From the NCBI RefSeq assembly GCF_029892565.1, contig NZ_JARXVH010000003.1:62001-126000 (forward strand): a stretch of 64,000 nucleotides of DNA, read 5' to 3'. Shown here piece by piece: positions 27,101 to 35,054 of this stretch. The notes beneath the pieces were generated by a model that had not been told where the DNA came from, ran no database searches, and was given only the letters and a program-made list of their open reading frames with translations. The number at the start of each line of letters is the position of its first letter. The first letter of the stretch is position 1. The stretch is from Streptomyces pseudovenezuelae (GTDB lineage Bacteria > Actinomycetota > Actinomycetes > Streptomycetales > Streptomycetaceae). A program made the translations under genes and the position numbers.

Positions 27101-28561
27101 CTAGAACGGGAAGCCGCTGCGGCCGTGCTGCACGGAGATCCACTTCAGGGTGGTGAAGGCGTCCAGGGTCGTCTCGCCGTTCAGGCGGCCGAGGCCCGAG
27201 CTCTTCTCGCCGCCGAAGGGGACGAGGGGCTCGTCGTGGACGGTGCCGTCGTTGACGTGGAACATGCCGGTGTCGATCTGCTTGGCGAAGGAGACGCCCC
27301 GCTCGATGTCACCGGTGTGGACGGCGCCGCTCAGGCCGTACGGGGTGTCGTTGACGAGGCGGACCGCCTCCTCCTCGCCGTCGAAGGTGATGAGGAAGGC
27401 GACCGGGCCGAAGACCTCCTGGCGCAGCAGCGCCGAGTCGGCCGGGACGTCGGCCAGGACGGACGGCGCGACCAGGTTGTCGGTGGTCGTGCCGTGCACC
27501 AGCGCCGTCGCGCCCTCGGCGATCGCCTGCTCGACGACGCTCGAAATGGCCTCCGCCTGCGAGGAGTTGATGACCGGGCCGATGATGGTCTGCGGGTCGC
27601 GGGGGTCGCCGACCTTGAGGTTCTTCACCTTGGCGACGAACTTCTCGGTGAACTCCGCGGCGATCGAGCGGTCCACCAGTACGCGGTTCGCGGCCATGCA
27701 GACCTGGCCCTGGTGGACGTACCGGCTGAAGACCGCCGCGTCGACCGCGTAGTCGATGTCGGCGTCGTCGAGGACCACGATCGCGCTGTTGCCGCCGAGT
27801 TCGAGGACCGAGCGCTTGAACTGCGCGGCGCAGACCGTGGCCACGTGGCGGCCGACCTTGTCGGAGCCGGTGAAGGAGATGACCTTCGGGATCGGGTTCT
27901 CGATGAAGGCGTCGCCGATCTCCGCGATGTCCGTGACGACGACGTTCAACAGGCCGCCGGGCAGGCCCGCTTCCTCGAAGATCTTGCCGACCAGGGTGCC
28001 GCCGGCGATCGGGGTGTTCTGGTGCGGCTTGAGGACCACGGCGTTGCCGAGCGCGAGGGCGGGGGCGACCGACTTGATCGACAGCAGGAAGGGGAAGTTG
28101 AAGGGGCTGATCACACCGACCACGCCGACCGGCTCGCGGTAGACGCGGTTCTCCTTGCCGTCGATCGGCGACGGGAGGATCCGGCCCTCGGGGCGCAGTG
28201 CGAGGTGGACCGACTCGCGCAGGAACTCCTTGACGAGGTGCAGTTCGAAGCCGGCCTTGAGGTACGTGCCGCCGAGCTCGGCGATGATCACCTCGGTGAT
28301 CTCCTGCTCGCGCTCCTCGATGACGCGCAGCGCCTGCTCGAAGACGGCACGGCGGGCGTAGGGGTTGGTCCGTGCCCACTGCTTCTGGGCCGCGGCCGCC
28401 ACCTTGTACGCCTCGTCGACCTCGTCGACCGTGGCTATGGTGATCGACGCGAGCTTCTCTCCGTCGTACGGGTTGAAGTCGATGATGTCCCAGGAACCTG
28501 TACCCGGGCGCCACTCACCGTCGATGTACTGCTGAGCCAGGTCGGTGAAGTAGGACGACAT
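27101..28561 (-). CDS. NAD(P)-dependent aldehyde dehydrogenase
   Basis: A 486-residue aldehyde dehydrogenase of the benzaldehyde/vanillin type. The Rossmann segment is GVISPFNFPFLLSIKS with FTGSDKVGR for NAD, the catalytic Glu is in LELGGNSAIVV and the catalytic Cys is in HQGQVCMAANR. The C-terminal motif is EVFGPVAFL. The reaction is oxidation of an aldehyde, probably aromatic, to an acid; the substrate is inferred from family resemblance only. The ATG at 28561 has GAGGGA upstream. No pathway neighbours are present. Confidence 0.92.
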   Translation of the reverse strand: MSSYFTDLAQQYIDGEWRPGTGSWDIIDFNPYDGEKLASITIATVDEVDEAYKVAAAAQKQWARTNPYARRAVFEQALRVIEEREQEITEVIIAELGGTYLKAGFELHLVKEFLRESVHLALRPEGRILPSPIDGKENRVYREPVGVVGVISPFNFPFLLSIKSVAPALALGNAVVLKPHQNTPIAGGTLVGKIFEEAGLPGGLLNVVVTDIAEIGDAFIENPIPKVISFTGSDKVGRHVATVCAAQFKRSVLELGGNSAIVVLDDADIDYAVDAAVFSRYVHQGQVCMAANRVLVDRSIAAEFTEKFVAKVKNLKVGDPRDPQTIIGPVINSSQAEAISSVVEQAIAEGATALVHGTTTDNLVAPSVLADVPADSALLRQEVFGPVAFLITFDGEEEAVRLVNDTPYGLSGAVHTGDIERGVSFAKQIDTGMFHVNDGTVHDEPLVPFGGEKSSGLGRLNGETTLDAFTTLKWISVQHGRSGFPF

Positions 28562-28673
28562 GTGATCCCTCAATCGCTAGCAGACACCTGCACCACGTCA
28601 CGGTCTGATCACGTGTCATCGTACTTGCGCGCTAAGCGAGTTGGGGACGGAGAGCAATCTTCTGGGGAGAACT

Positions 28674-29534
28674 CTAGGAGAGCTGGAGGAGACCTCGTAG
28701 AAGGTCCCGGCTCTCGTCCGGCCCGGGGCTGTCCTGCTGCAGCTCCTTGAGGGCCTTCTCGTACTGGGCCACGTCCTCCTGCTTGTCCAGGTACAGGGCG
28801 CTGGTGAGCTGCTCCAGGTACACGACGTCCGACAGGTCGGACTCGGGGAACGACAGGATCGTGAACGCGCCACTCTCGCCCGAGTGCCCGCCGAAGCCGA
28901 ACGGCATGATCTGCAACCGCACGTTGGGCCGCGCGGAGATCTCGATCAGGTGCTGGAGCTGGCCGCGCATCACCTCGCGGTCGCCGTACGGGCGGCGCAG
29001 GGCGGCCTCGTCCAGGACGATGTGGAACTCGGGGGCGTTCTCCGCGAACAGGTACTTCTGGCGCTCCATGCGCAGCGTCACGCGCTTCTCGATGTCGGCC
29101 GCGCTCGCGCCCTTCATCCCGCGCCGCACGACCGCGCGCGCGTACGCCTCGGTCTGCAGCAGACCGTGCACGAACTGCACCTCGTACGCCCGGATCAGCG
29201 ACGCGGCGCCCTCCAGGCCCACATAGGTGGGGAACCAACTCGGCAGGACGTCCGAGTAACTGTGCCACCAGCCCGCGACGTTGGCCTCGCGGGCCAGGGA
29301 GAGCAGCGAGATGCGCTCGGCCTCGTCCGTGATCCCGTACAGCGTCAACAGGTCCTCGACATCGCGTGTCTTGAAGCTCACCCGGCCCAGCTCCATCCGG
29401 CTGATCTTCGACTCCGAGGCGCGGATCGAGTACCCCGCCTGCTCTCGCGTGATGCCCTTCGCCTCACGCAGTCGCCTGAGTTGCGAGCCGAGCAGCATGC
29501 GCCGCACCACCGATCCTGGCTCTCCCGCGCTCAC
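28674..29534 (-). CDS. XRE-family HTH regulator with DUF5753
   Basis: A 286-residue regulator: an N-terminal helix-turn-helix (LGSQLRRLREAKGITREQAGYSI, SKISRMELGR) followed by a DUF5753 sensor domain (about 95-275) with the diagnostic VQFVHGLLQTEAYARAVV and SGAFTILSFPESDLSDVVYLE. These proteins, such as WhiJ/BldB-associated regulators, work with small DUF397 partners. The GTG at 29534 follows GGGGAGG. It is divergent from the ATPase gene; a DUF397 gene lies just beyond, making the standard Streptomyces triplet that often affects development and antibiotic production. Confidence 0.9.
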   Translation of the reverse strand: MSAGEPGSVVRRMLLGSQLRRLREAKGITREQAGYSIRASESKISRMELGRVSFKTRDVEDLLTLYGITDEAERISLLSLAREANVAGWWHSYSDVLPSWFPTYVGLEGAASLIRAYEVQFVHGLLQTEAYARAVVRRGMKGASAADIEKRVTLRMERQKYLFAENAPEFHIVLDEAALRRPYGDREVMRGQLQHLIEISARPNVRLQIMPFGFGGHSGESGAFTILSFPESDLSDVVYLEQLTSALYLDKQEDVAQYEKALKELQQDSPGPDESRDLLRGLLQLS

Positions 29535-29728
29535 GTTCGCCAGCCTCCCCAACCGTCTCCAGGGGCCGCAGTCTGCCACTAAAACACTCCGAGCAGTACT
29601 CGTCCGATTACAGATACGGCAATAAGTCAAAGATTCTGCACAGGTAAGGGGGAGGTGTTGGCAAGTAGGGCGCCGGAAGATGGCGGAAAAAATGGCCAAC
29701 AAGCGGTACGGGAGGGTCCAATTCGGTC

Positions 29729-29760
29729 GCGTGCACGTGCATCTGCCCTTGCATCTGCCC
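29729..29760 (+). promoter_or_regulatory. TGCA-rich direct-repeat element, copy 1
   Basis: The element begins GCGTGCACGTGCATCTGC and contains two 11-base direct repeats of TGCATCTGCCC. It lies about 75 bases before the ATPase start. A near-identical copy occurs in the same orientation and at the same distance relative to the DUF397 gene (30753-30787). Likely operator or promoter element. Confidence 0.65.
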
Positions 29761-29831
29761 TACGCATCCGAAACCATGGTCTCGCGCCACCGCTGCATCG
29801 CAACGACCGCGAATTCCCGGGAGTGCCTCGC

Positions 29832-30341
29832 ATGGGGACGAATGGATCGACCATGCTCGAGCCGTTACGGCAGGGCCTTCCGCCGCTTGATCCCGCGGCC
29901 GTGTCCGACGCCGCGTCGTGTTCGCTGCCCGCCCGCTACGAAGCGGTGGGCGATGCGAGACGCTTCACGCGCCGGACACTGGACCAGTGGGACACCGGCG
30001 AGCGGTTCGACGACGTCTGTCTGGTGGTCTCCGAGCTCGTCACCAACGCCCTGCGGCACGCCCTGCCGGCCACCTGCGTCCAGGTGGACCACGCGGCGCC
30101 CGTGCGGCTGCATCTGATGCGCTGGACCGAGCGGCTGGTGTGCGCGGTGCGCGACCCCAGCCAGGACAGCCCCGTGGCACGTGAGACGGACGACTTCTCG
30201 GCCGAGTCGGGCCGTGGCCTGTTCCTCGTCGACTCCTTCAGCGACAGCTGGGGCTGGCACCCGCTGGCGGGCACGCTCGGCGGCAAGGTGGTCTGGGCGC
30301 TGTTCCAGCTGCCGGTCACGCCCGCGGCCGCGGCCGAGTGA
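29832..30341 (+). CDS. HATPase_c family ATP-binding regulator (anti-sigma-like)
   Basis: A 169-residue protein of the GHKL ATPase superfamily, similar to RsbW/SpoIIAB-type serine kinases. The N box is VCLVVSELVTNALRHA, with Asn and downstream DFSAESGRGLFLVDSF as the G1-like segment. No membrane part. In Streptomyces such proteins pair with XRE-DUF5753 and DUF397 genes and may phosphorylate or sequester a regulator. I use the ATG at 29832; other in-frame starts lie close by. A hairpin terminator follows. The upstream element is shared with the DUF397 gene. Confidence 0.85.
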   Translation: MGTNGSTMLEPLRQGLPPLDPAAVSDAASCSLPARYEAVGDARRFTRRTLDQWDTGERFDDVCLVVSELVTNALRHALPATCVQVDHAAPVRLHLMRWTERLVCAVRDPSQDSPVARETDDFSAESGRGLFLVDSFSDSWGWHPLAGTLGGKVVWALFQLPVTPAAAAE

Positions 30342-30344
30342 GGC

Positions 30345-30370
30345 ACCGCGGCGCTTTTTCGCGCCGCGGT
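30345..30370 (+). terminator. Terminator after the ATP-binding regulator
   Basis: A 10-bp GC stem, ACCGCGGCGC/GCGCCGCGGT (30345-30354 and 30361-30370), closes a TTTTTC loop directly after the gene's stop. Confidence 0.65.
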
Positions 30371-30433
30371 TCTACGCGCGTCGAGGCGTCGGGAGTTCCC
30401 GATCGCCCGGATTCTCCCGGGGCCGGCCGTACG

Positions 30434-30676
30434 TCAGCCCACGACCAGGTGGTCGAACTCCCCGTCCTTGACGCCCGCAAGCATGGCCTCGATCTCGGCG
30501 CGGGTGTAGACGAGGGCGGGCCCGTCAGGGAAGCGCGAGTTGCGCACCGCGACCTCCCCGCCGGGCAGCCGGGCGAACTCCACGCAGGAACCCTGCGAGT
30601 TGCTGTGCATGCTCTTCTGCCAGGCCACCCCGTTCAGCTCCGTGGCTGCCATGCCGTTGTACACGTCCCGGTCCAC
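30434..30676 (-). CDS. DUF397 protein
   Basis: An 80-residue member of DUF397, diagnosed by AWQKSMHSNSQGSCVEFA, then GGEVAVRNSRFPDGPALVYTRAEIEAMLAGVKDGEFD. DUF397 proteins are small partners, often acting like antitoxins or antagonists, of XRE-DUF5753 regulators such as the one at 28674-29534. The GTG at 30676 has GGGGAG about 7 bases upstream. It carries its own copy of the TGCA-rich element about 77 bases upstream. Confidence 0.88.
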   Translation of the reverse strand: MDRDVYNGMAATELNGVAWQKSMHSNSQGSCVEFARLPGGEVAVRNSRFPDGPALVYTRAEIEAMLAGVKDGEFDHLVVG

Positions 30677-31058
30677 AGGTCGCTCCCCGGTGGTGCGGTG
30701 GCCCCTGGGGCCATTGATGCAGTGGTCAACTGATCCGGATCATAACCCTGTTCACGTGCAAATGCATGAGCAGATGCACGTGCACGCGGGGTGTTCTCTC
30801 GGTTACAGCTTTGACGACCCCTTTGCCGGAGTTGATCCAGCGTGTGCCCCGGGGTTCCCAGACCATGCGATGCGGATCATCGGATCGAATCCCTCGTGCA
30901 CTAAGGAGAGACGCAGACGGCGCCCTTCCTGTTCCAGGGTCCGTGAATCGATCCGGTGCGCAGGCCGGAACGGACAGGCGTCCCACCGGCGGACGGACGC
31001 CGTCCGCCCGACGTCGTACTCAAGAACCTCCACGTCCACAACGCCGGAAAAGTTCGAA
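30677..31058. other. Intergenic region between DUF397 and rpsR
   Basis: This 382-base stretch holds the DUF397 promoter side with the TGCA-rich element (30753-30787). Open frames here lack ribosome-binding sites and family resemblance. I see no RNA gene. Confidence 0.5.
30753..30787 (-). promoter_or_regulatory. TGCA-rich element, copy 2
   Basis: Read on the minus strand it begins GCGTGCACGTGCATCTGC, identical over 18 bases to copy 1, then continues with three substitutions over the next 9 bases. It ends about 77 bases before the DUF397 start, on the coding strand, mirroring copy 1. Confidence 0.65.
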
Positions 31059-31304
31059 CTACCTGCTGGAATAGGGCAATAGTGCCATCTCCCGCGCGTT
31101 CTTGATCGCCCGTGCCAGCAGCCGCTGCTGCTGCGCCGTGACCCGGGTGACGCGGCGACTGCGAATCCTGCCGCGGTCGGAGATGAACTTCCGCAACAGG
31201 TCGGTGTCCTTGTAGTCGATGTACGTGACCTTGGCCCGGCCCAGCGGATTGGGGCGGCTGCCCGCGTTCTTGCGGTCGGTCCTGCGGTCGGTGTTGCGAG
31301 GCAT
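31059..31304 (-). CDS. rpsR: Ribosomal protein S18, zinc-free paralogue
   Basis: An 81-residue S18 with the family core [23 protein letters not shown] and the tail [18 protein letters not shown]. It contains no cysteines, so it is a C-minus version of the kind used during zinc starvation in actinobacteria. Its ATG overlaps the stop of the CobW-like gene (ATGA), placing it at the end of the L33-L31-CobW-S18 operon that starts at the Zur-like box. Confidence 0.93.
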   Translation of the reverse strand: MPRNTDRRTDRKNAGSRPNPLGRAKVTYIDYKDTDLLRKFISDRGRIRSRRVTRVTAQQQRLLARAIKNAREMALLPYSSR

Positions 31305-32530
31305 CAGACCTCCAGGAAGGCGTCGAAGACGGGCGGGAACCGCTGCCAGGCGATGCGCCCGGCCGCGTACTCGGTGTCGGTCAACAGGCAGGACTCCAGC
31401 AGCCGTTCGAGGCCGTCGCGGTCGAGGCCGGGGGATGTGAAGACCAAGTGCTGGCAGCAGTCGCCGTGTTCGGCGTGCCAGTCCAGCGCGGCGGCGGCGC
31501 GGCGCACCGGCGGGACCAGGTCCCAGGCCGCGTCGGGCAGGGAGGCCAGCCACGGTCCCGCGCTCTCCACGCACAGCGCACCGCCGGCGGCATCCCAGTG
31601 CAGCAGCACGTCGGGCTTGTCGGCCAGCCAGAACCGGCCCCGGCTGCGGGCGGCCGCGCAGGTCAGATCCTCCAGGGCCGCGAAGAGCCGCTCCGGGTGG
31701 AAGGGGCGGCGCCGGTGCCACACCAGGGTCGACACCCCGTGCGCGTCGGCCTCGGCGGGCAGCAGGGCGCAGGCGGGGTGCTGGGCGGCGGCCGCGGCCT
31801 CCACGTCGAAGCCGGCCAGGGCGGCACGGGCGAGCGGAGAGGGGCGTGCGCCTTCCGGTGCAGGTGCAGGTGCACCGGAGGGCCGGACCGCGAGATCGGC
31901 GGATGGCTGGAAAACGCCCGTCAGATCCCCGGAGTGGCCCCCCTGGACGGGGACTTGACGGGCTGTCGGGTGCAGCTGGGCGAGCAGTTCGCGGTCCCCG
32001 TCGTCGGCCTCCGGGGAGTCGAGGACGGCGAGGACGGGGGCGTACTCCAGCTGGCGGGCGAAGGTCTCGGCGACCGTGCGCCGGTCGGTGGCGGCCGCGG
32101 CGAGGCCGCGTTCGGCGAGGTCGTCGCCGTTGCCGAGATACGGCAGCAGCAGCGCCGGATCCACGGCGGTGATCACGCCGGTGACGGTCAGCCCGCCGGC
32201 CGCCACCACCTCGACCATGGCCTTGGGTTCGACGGAGTCCCACAGCTCGACGACGGCGAGCCGGGTCAGCCCCGTGGCCGCGAGGCGGCGCAGCTCGGGG
32301 ACGAGGTCCTCGCGCAGGGCGCAGCACGCGCAGTCGTTGACCAGGGGCGCCTCGCCCGCGGAGAGCAGGCCGGTGGCGTCGCTGAGTGTGCGAACGACCG
32401 TGCCCGCCGCGGCCGTTCCGAGGTCGTGGTGGAGTACGACGCTGCCGGGCACGTCGGCCAGCAGCCGCGCGACGGTCGCCCTGCGGGCCTCGGCGTGCAG
32501 CCCGCCGACGATGACGACGGACAGACTCAC
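31304..32530 (-). CDS. CobW/COG0523-like protein lacking the P-loop
   Basis: A 408-residue protein resembling CobW-type metallochaperone GTPases, several of which are Zur-controlled zinc chaperones. The metal motif is present as [11 protein letters not shown], and a CobW C-terminal domain is present ([12 protein letters not shown], then [20 protein letters not shown]). However, the N-terminal Walker A position reads [17 protein letters not shown] instead of GxxGxGKT, and the usual ET-S/G-x-x-P switch reads [12 protein letters not shown] hydrolysis is therefore doubtful. The GTG start overlaps the L31 stop, and its own stop overlaps the S18 start. Confidence 0.82.
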   Translation of the reverse strand: MSLSVVIVGGLHAEARRATVARLLADVPGSVVLHHDLGTAAAGTVVRTLSDATGLLSAGEAPLVNDCACCALREDLVPELRRLAATGLTRLAVVELWDSVEPKAMVEVVAAGGLTVTGVITAVDPALLLPYLGNGDDLAERGLAAAATDRRTVAETFARQLEYAPVLAVLDSPEADDGDRELLAQLHPTARQVPVQGGHSGDLTGVFQPSADLAVRPSGAPAPAPEGARPSPLARAALAGFDVEAAAAAQHPACALLPAEADAHGVSTLVWHRRRPFHPERLFAALEDLTCAAARSRGRFWLADKPDVLLHWDAAGGALCVESAGPWLASLPDAAWDLVPPVRRAAAALDWHAEHGDCCQHLVFTSPGLDRDGLERLLESCLLTDTEYAAGRIAWQRFPPVFDAFLEV

Positions 32531-32796
32531 GCCCGACCCCGCTTCCCGAACCGTCGCTCGAAGCGCTCCACGCGCCCGGCGGTGTCCAGCACGCGCGCGG
32601 TGCCGGTGTAGAAGGGGTGGCTGACGTTCGAGATCTCGACGTCCACGACCGGGTAGGTGCGGCCGTCCTCCCACTCGACGGTCTTCCCGCCGGTCCTCGC
32701 CTCGCCGGCCAGCGTCGAGCGGGTGAGGAAGGCGTGGCCGGCGGCTCGGTCGCGGAAGACGACGGGGCCGTATGAAGGGTGAATTCCGTTGCGCAT
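32527..32796 (-). CDS. rpmE2: Ribosomal protein L31 type B, zinc-free
   Basis: An 89-residue L31 of type B ([20 protein letters not shown] ... [29 protein letters not shown]). It has no CxxC zinc ligands, unlike the housekeeping protein. It replaces the zinc-containing L31 under zinc limitation, freeing zinc. The start at 32796 lies 9 bases after the L33 stop; its own stop overlaps the CobW-like GTG. Confidence 0.95.
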   Translation of the reverse strand: MRNGIHPSYGPVVFRDRAAGHAFLTRSTLAGEARTGGKTVEWEDGRTYPVVDVEISNVSHPFYTGTARVLDTAGRVERFERRFGKRGRA

Positions 32797-32805
32797 GGCG
32801 GGGGT

Positions 32806-32970
32806 TCAGCGCTCCTCTCGGAAGTCGACGTGCCGGCCGGCGACCGGGTCGTACTTGCGCAGGGTCATGCGGTCGGGGTCGTTGCGCCGGTTCTTGCGGG
32901 TCACATAGGTGAAGCCGGTCCCCGCGGTGGACCGCAGCTTGATGACCGGGCGGAGTTCGTTGCGTGCCAT
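32806..32970 (-). CDS. rpmG: Ribosomal protein L33, zinc-free paralogue
   Basis: A 54-residue L33 ([19 protein letters not shown], then [34 protein letters not shown]) with no cysteines. It is first in the minus-strand zinc-starvation operon, reading away from the Zur-like box. It is too short for a standard 60-codon cut-off but has every expected L33 segment. Confidence 0.94.
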   Translation of the reverse strand: MARNELRPVIKLRSTAGTGFTYVTRKNRRNDPDRMTLRKYDPVAGRHVDFREER

Positions 32971-32983
32971 GGTGCTACCTTAC

Positions 32984-33001
32984 TGAAAATGAATTCCATT
33001 A
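32984..33001. promoter_or_regulatory. Zur-like box in divergent ribosomal promoter
   Basis: TGAAAATGAATTCCATTA is an AT-rich imperfect palindrome resembling Streptomyces Zur sites (TGAAAATGATTTTCA type). It lies between divergent L33 and L28, so one Zur dimer could silence both arms when zinc is plentiful. Confidence 0.72.
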
Positions 33002-33045
33002 ACGCAACCCCATCGTGGCAGCGATCGAGGAGAGGTACGTCACCC

Positions 33046-33282
33046 ATGTCCGCCCACTGCATGCTGACCGGCGCCCGGCCCGGCTTCGGCAACCGCATCT
33101 CCCACTCCCACCGGCGCACCCCCCGCCGCTTCGACCCCAACATCCAGACCAAGCGCTACTGGCTGCCGGGCGAGAGCCGGCACGTACGGCTGCGGCTGAG
33201 CGCGCGCGGGATCAAGGCCGTCGACGTGATCGGCGTCGAGGCGGCCGTGGCCCGGATCAGGGCGCGGGGGGTGCGGGTCTGA
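33046..33282 (+). CDS. rpmB: Ribosomal protein L28, zinc-starvation paralogue
   Basis: A 78-residue L28 ([20 protein letters not shown], then [34 protein letters not shown]). It retains one Cys in SAHCMLTG but lacks the second CxxC pair. GAGGAGAGG precedes the ATG at 33046. The stop overlaps the S14 start (TGATG). It is the first gene of the right arm of the Zur-controlled cluster. Confidence 0.94.
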   Translation: MSAHCMLTGARPGFGNRISHSHRRTPRRFDPNIQTKRYWLPGESRHVRLRLSARGIKAVDVIGVEAAVARIRARGVRV

Positions 33283-33587
33283 TGGCGAAGAAGAGCAAGA
33301 TCGCGAAGAACGAGCGACGCCAGGAGATCGTCGCCCGGTACGCCGGGCGCCGCGCCGAGCTGAAGGAGATCACCCGCCGGCCGTCCTCGACGGAGGCCGA
33401 ACGGCTCGCCGCCCTGCGGGAGTTGCGCAGGCAACCGCGCGACGCCAGCGCGACGCGGGTACGCAACCGCGACCAGGTCGACGGGCGCCCCCGCGGTTAC
33501 TTCCGCGCCTTCGGGCTGTCCCGGGTGTCACTGCGTGGGCAGGCGCATGCCGGGTATCTGCCGGGGGTGCGCAAGTCCTCCTGGTAA
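33282..33587 (+). CDS. rpsN: Ribosomal protein S14, zinc-free long form
   Basis: A 101-residue S14 of the long, cysteine-free type ([20 protein letters not shown] ... [42 protein letters not shown]). Housekeeping actinobacterial S14 is ~61 residues with four zinc-binding cysteines; this replaces it under zinc limitation. Translation is coupled to L28. Confidence 0.95.
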   Translation: MAKKSKIAKNERRQEIVARYAGRRAELKEITRRPSSTEAERLAALRELRRQPRDASATRVRNRDQVDGRPRGYFRAFGLSRVSLRGQAHAGYLPGVRKSSW

Positions 33588-33861
33588 GCCTCACAGCTGC
33601 TCCCCATGGCAGGGAGGGCGGGGGCTGGTAGCTTGCTGCGGGCGTTGCGGCCAACCGGCCACGGCTTGCTGGGGCCTGCGCTTTCGGGCCCCTCCGGGCC
33701 TGGCCGGCTGCGTCGCGGGGCGCGTTCGGGCCGAGCCGAGCGGGGTCTGGTGCCGTTGCTGCGCGCGCCGGGGCCGATGCTCCGGTGCGGCGGATGTGCG
33801 CGCCAGGGCCGGTGACGCCGACCTGATCCGAATGACGGGCCCTAGAGCTTGGGAGCTACCA

Positions 33862-34389
33862 GTGACTTCGGCGACTACGAAGGTGCGGATCGTGGCGGCG
33901 GCCGCCGGTCTGGCGGGCGCGCTCGCGCTCACCGGATGCAGCGACGACGGCGGTTCCGGCGACGGTGCCTCGTCGAGCGCCAGCGCGTCCGCGACCTCCA
34001 CGGCGACCGCGGACACGGGCGGCGGCTCCGGCGATTCCAGTGCCTCCGGTGGCTCCGACGGGACGACCGCGTCCGACGGTCTGCAGGGCAGTTGGCTCGC
34101 CACCACCGACGGCAAGGCCGTGGCGCTGGTGGTCAACGGCAAGCAGGCGGGGCTCTTCTCGACCGGCGGGACCGTGTGCAGCGGGACCGCGGGCGAGGAG
34201 GCGGGCATGCAGATGATCCACCTCACCTGCACCGACGGCAGCAAGCAGCGGGCGACCGGGATGGTCGACTCCGTGAACAAGTCCGGCCTCTCGGTCACCT
34301 GGTCGGGCAGCCTCGGCAAGGAGACGTACACCAAGGCGGAGGGCGGGCAGCTGCCGTCGGGGCTGCCTACCGCGAGTCTGGGGCAGTAG
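33862..34389 (+). CDS. Small secreted lipoprotein
   Basis: A 175-residue lipoprotein. The signal peptide ends in the lipobox LTGC at about residue 27-30. A Ser/Thr/Gly/Ala-rich linker runs to about 72, then a compact domain (LQGSWLATTDGKAVALVVNGKQAGLF ... YTKAEGG) has two cysteines that could form a disulfide. The GTG at 33862 has GGGAG upstream. No known function. The 274-base gap before it has no supported gene. Confidence 0.75.
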   Translation: MTSATTKVRIVAAAAGLAGALALTGCSDDGGSGDGASSSASASATSTATADTGGGSGDSSASGGSDGTTASDGLQGSWLATTDGKAVALVVNGKQAGLFSTGGTVCSGTAGEEAGMQMIHLTCTDGSKQRATGMVDSVNKSGLSVTWSGSLGKETYTKAEGGQLPSGLPTASLGQ

Positions 34390-34519
34390 GCGTCGGCGCG
34401 GCAGTCCGGCGGTCGGCCGCGGTCCAGGCGGGGGCGGGCAACCGGCCCGCGGATTCGTGCGTGATGATCCATGCACGCCTCTCACCGGCGTCACTCCCCC
34501 GAAGCACCCGAGGACCCTC

Positions 34520-35050
34520 ATGCGCGCCACCCGGATCACCGTCGCCGCCTTCGCCGCGGCCCTCCTGCTGACCGCCTGCGACGACGGCGGCGGTGACGGC
34601 GGGAGCGGCAGCGGCGCGAGCAAGGCCGCCGGCGGCGGCTGCACGCTCGACGCCGTCGGGGTGCGGGTCGACGCGAGCCCGGCCCCGGCCGCCGGGGACA
34701 GCGGCAATGTCACAGTGACGATCACCAACCGCGGCTCGCAGTGCACCCTGAACGGCTATCCGGGCGTCGACCTGGCCGCCGGCAGCACCTCCGCCAAGGT
34801 CCCGGTCGACAAGGCGTCCAAGGCGGCGAAGCTGACGCTGGCCAAGGAGGCGACGGCCTCCTTCACCATCAGTTACGTGCGTGGCGAGGCGGGTGGCACG
34901 AAGAGTCTCGCGGTGAAGACGGGCAGGTTCAGCCTGCTCGGCGCCACCGCCGACCACAGTTTCGCGTGGTCGTACGGCGAGGTCGCGCTCAAGGGCGACG
35001 CAGGCACGCCGTACGCCTCGGTGACGGCGTTCACGCAGGCGGGCGACTGA
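34520..35050 (+). CDS. DUF4232 lipoprotein
   Basis: A 176-residue lipoprotein with lipobox LLTAC at about residues 16-20, a short Gly/Ser linker, and a DUF4232 beta-sandwich domain typical of Streptomyces secreted proteins: GNVTVTITNRGSQCTLNGYPGV, VPVDKASKAAKLTLAKEATASF and SFAWSYGEVALKG. The ATG at 34520 starts directly on the basic n-region. It is tandem with the previous lipoprotein but 130 bases apart. Function unknown. Confidence 0.83.
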   Translation: MRATRITVAAFAAALLLTACDDGGGDGGSGSGASKAAGGGCTLDAVGVRVDASPAPAAGDSGNVTVTITNRGSQCTLNGYPGVDLAAGSTSAKVPVDKASKAAKLTLAKEATASFTISYVRGEAGGTKSLAVKTGRFSLLGATADHSFAWSYGEVALKGDAGTPYASVTAFTQAGD

Positions 35051-35054
35051 GACG

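Noticed and set aside
27050..28750. 566-codon plus-strand ORF
   Set aside because: Antisense to the aldehyde dehydrogenase, whose active-site Cys and Glu are intact.
30870..30905. T-arm-like sequence GGATCGAATCC upstream of DUF397
   Set aside because: No 5-bp T stem, anticodon arm or acceptor stem can be built around it on either strand.
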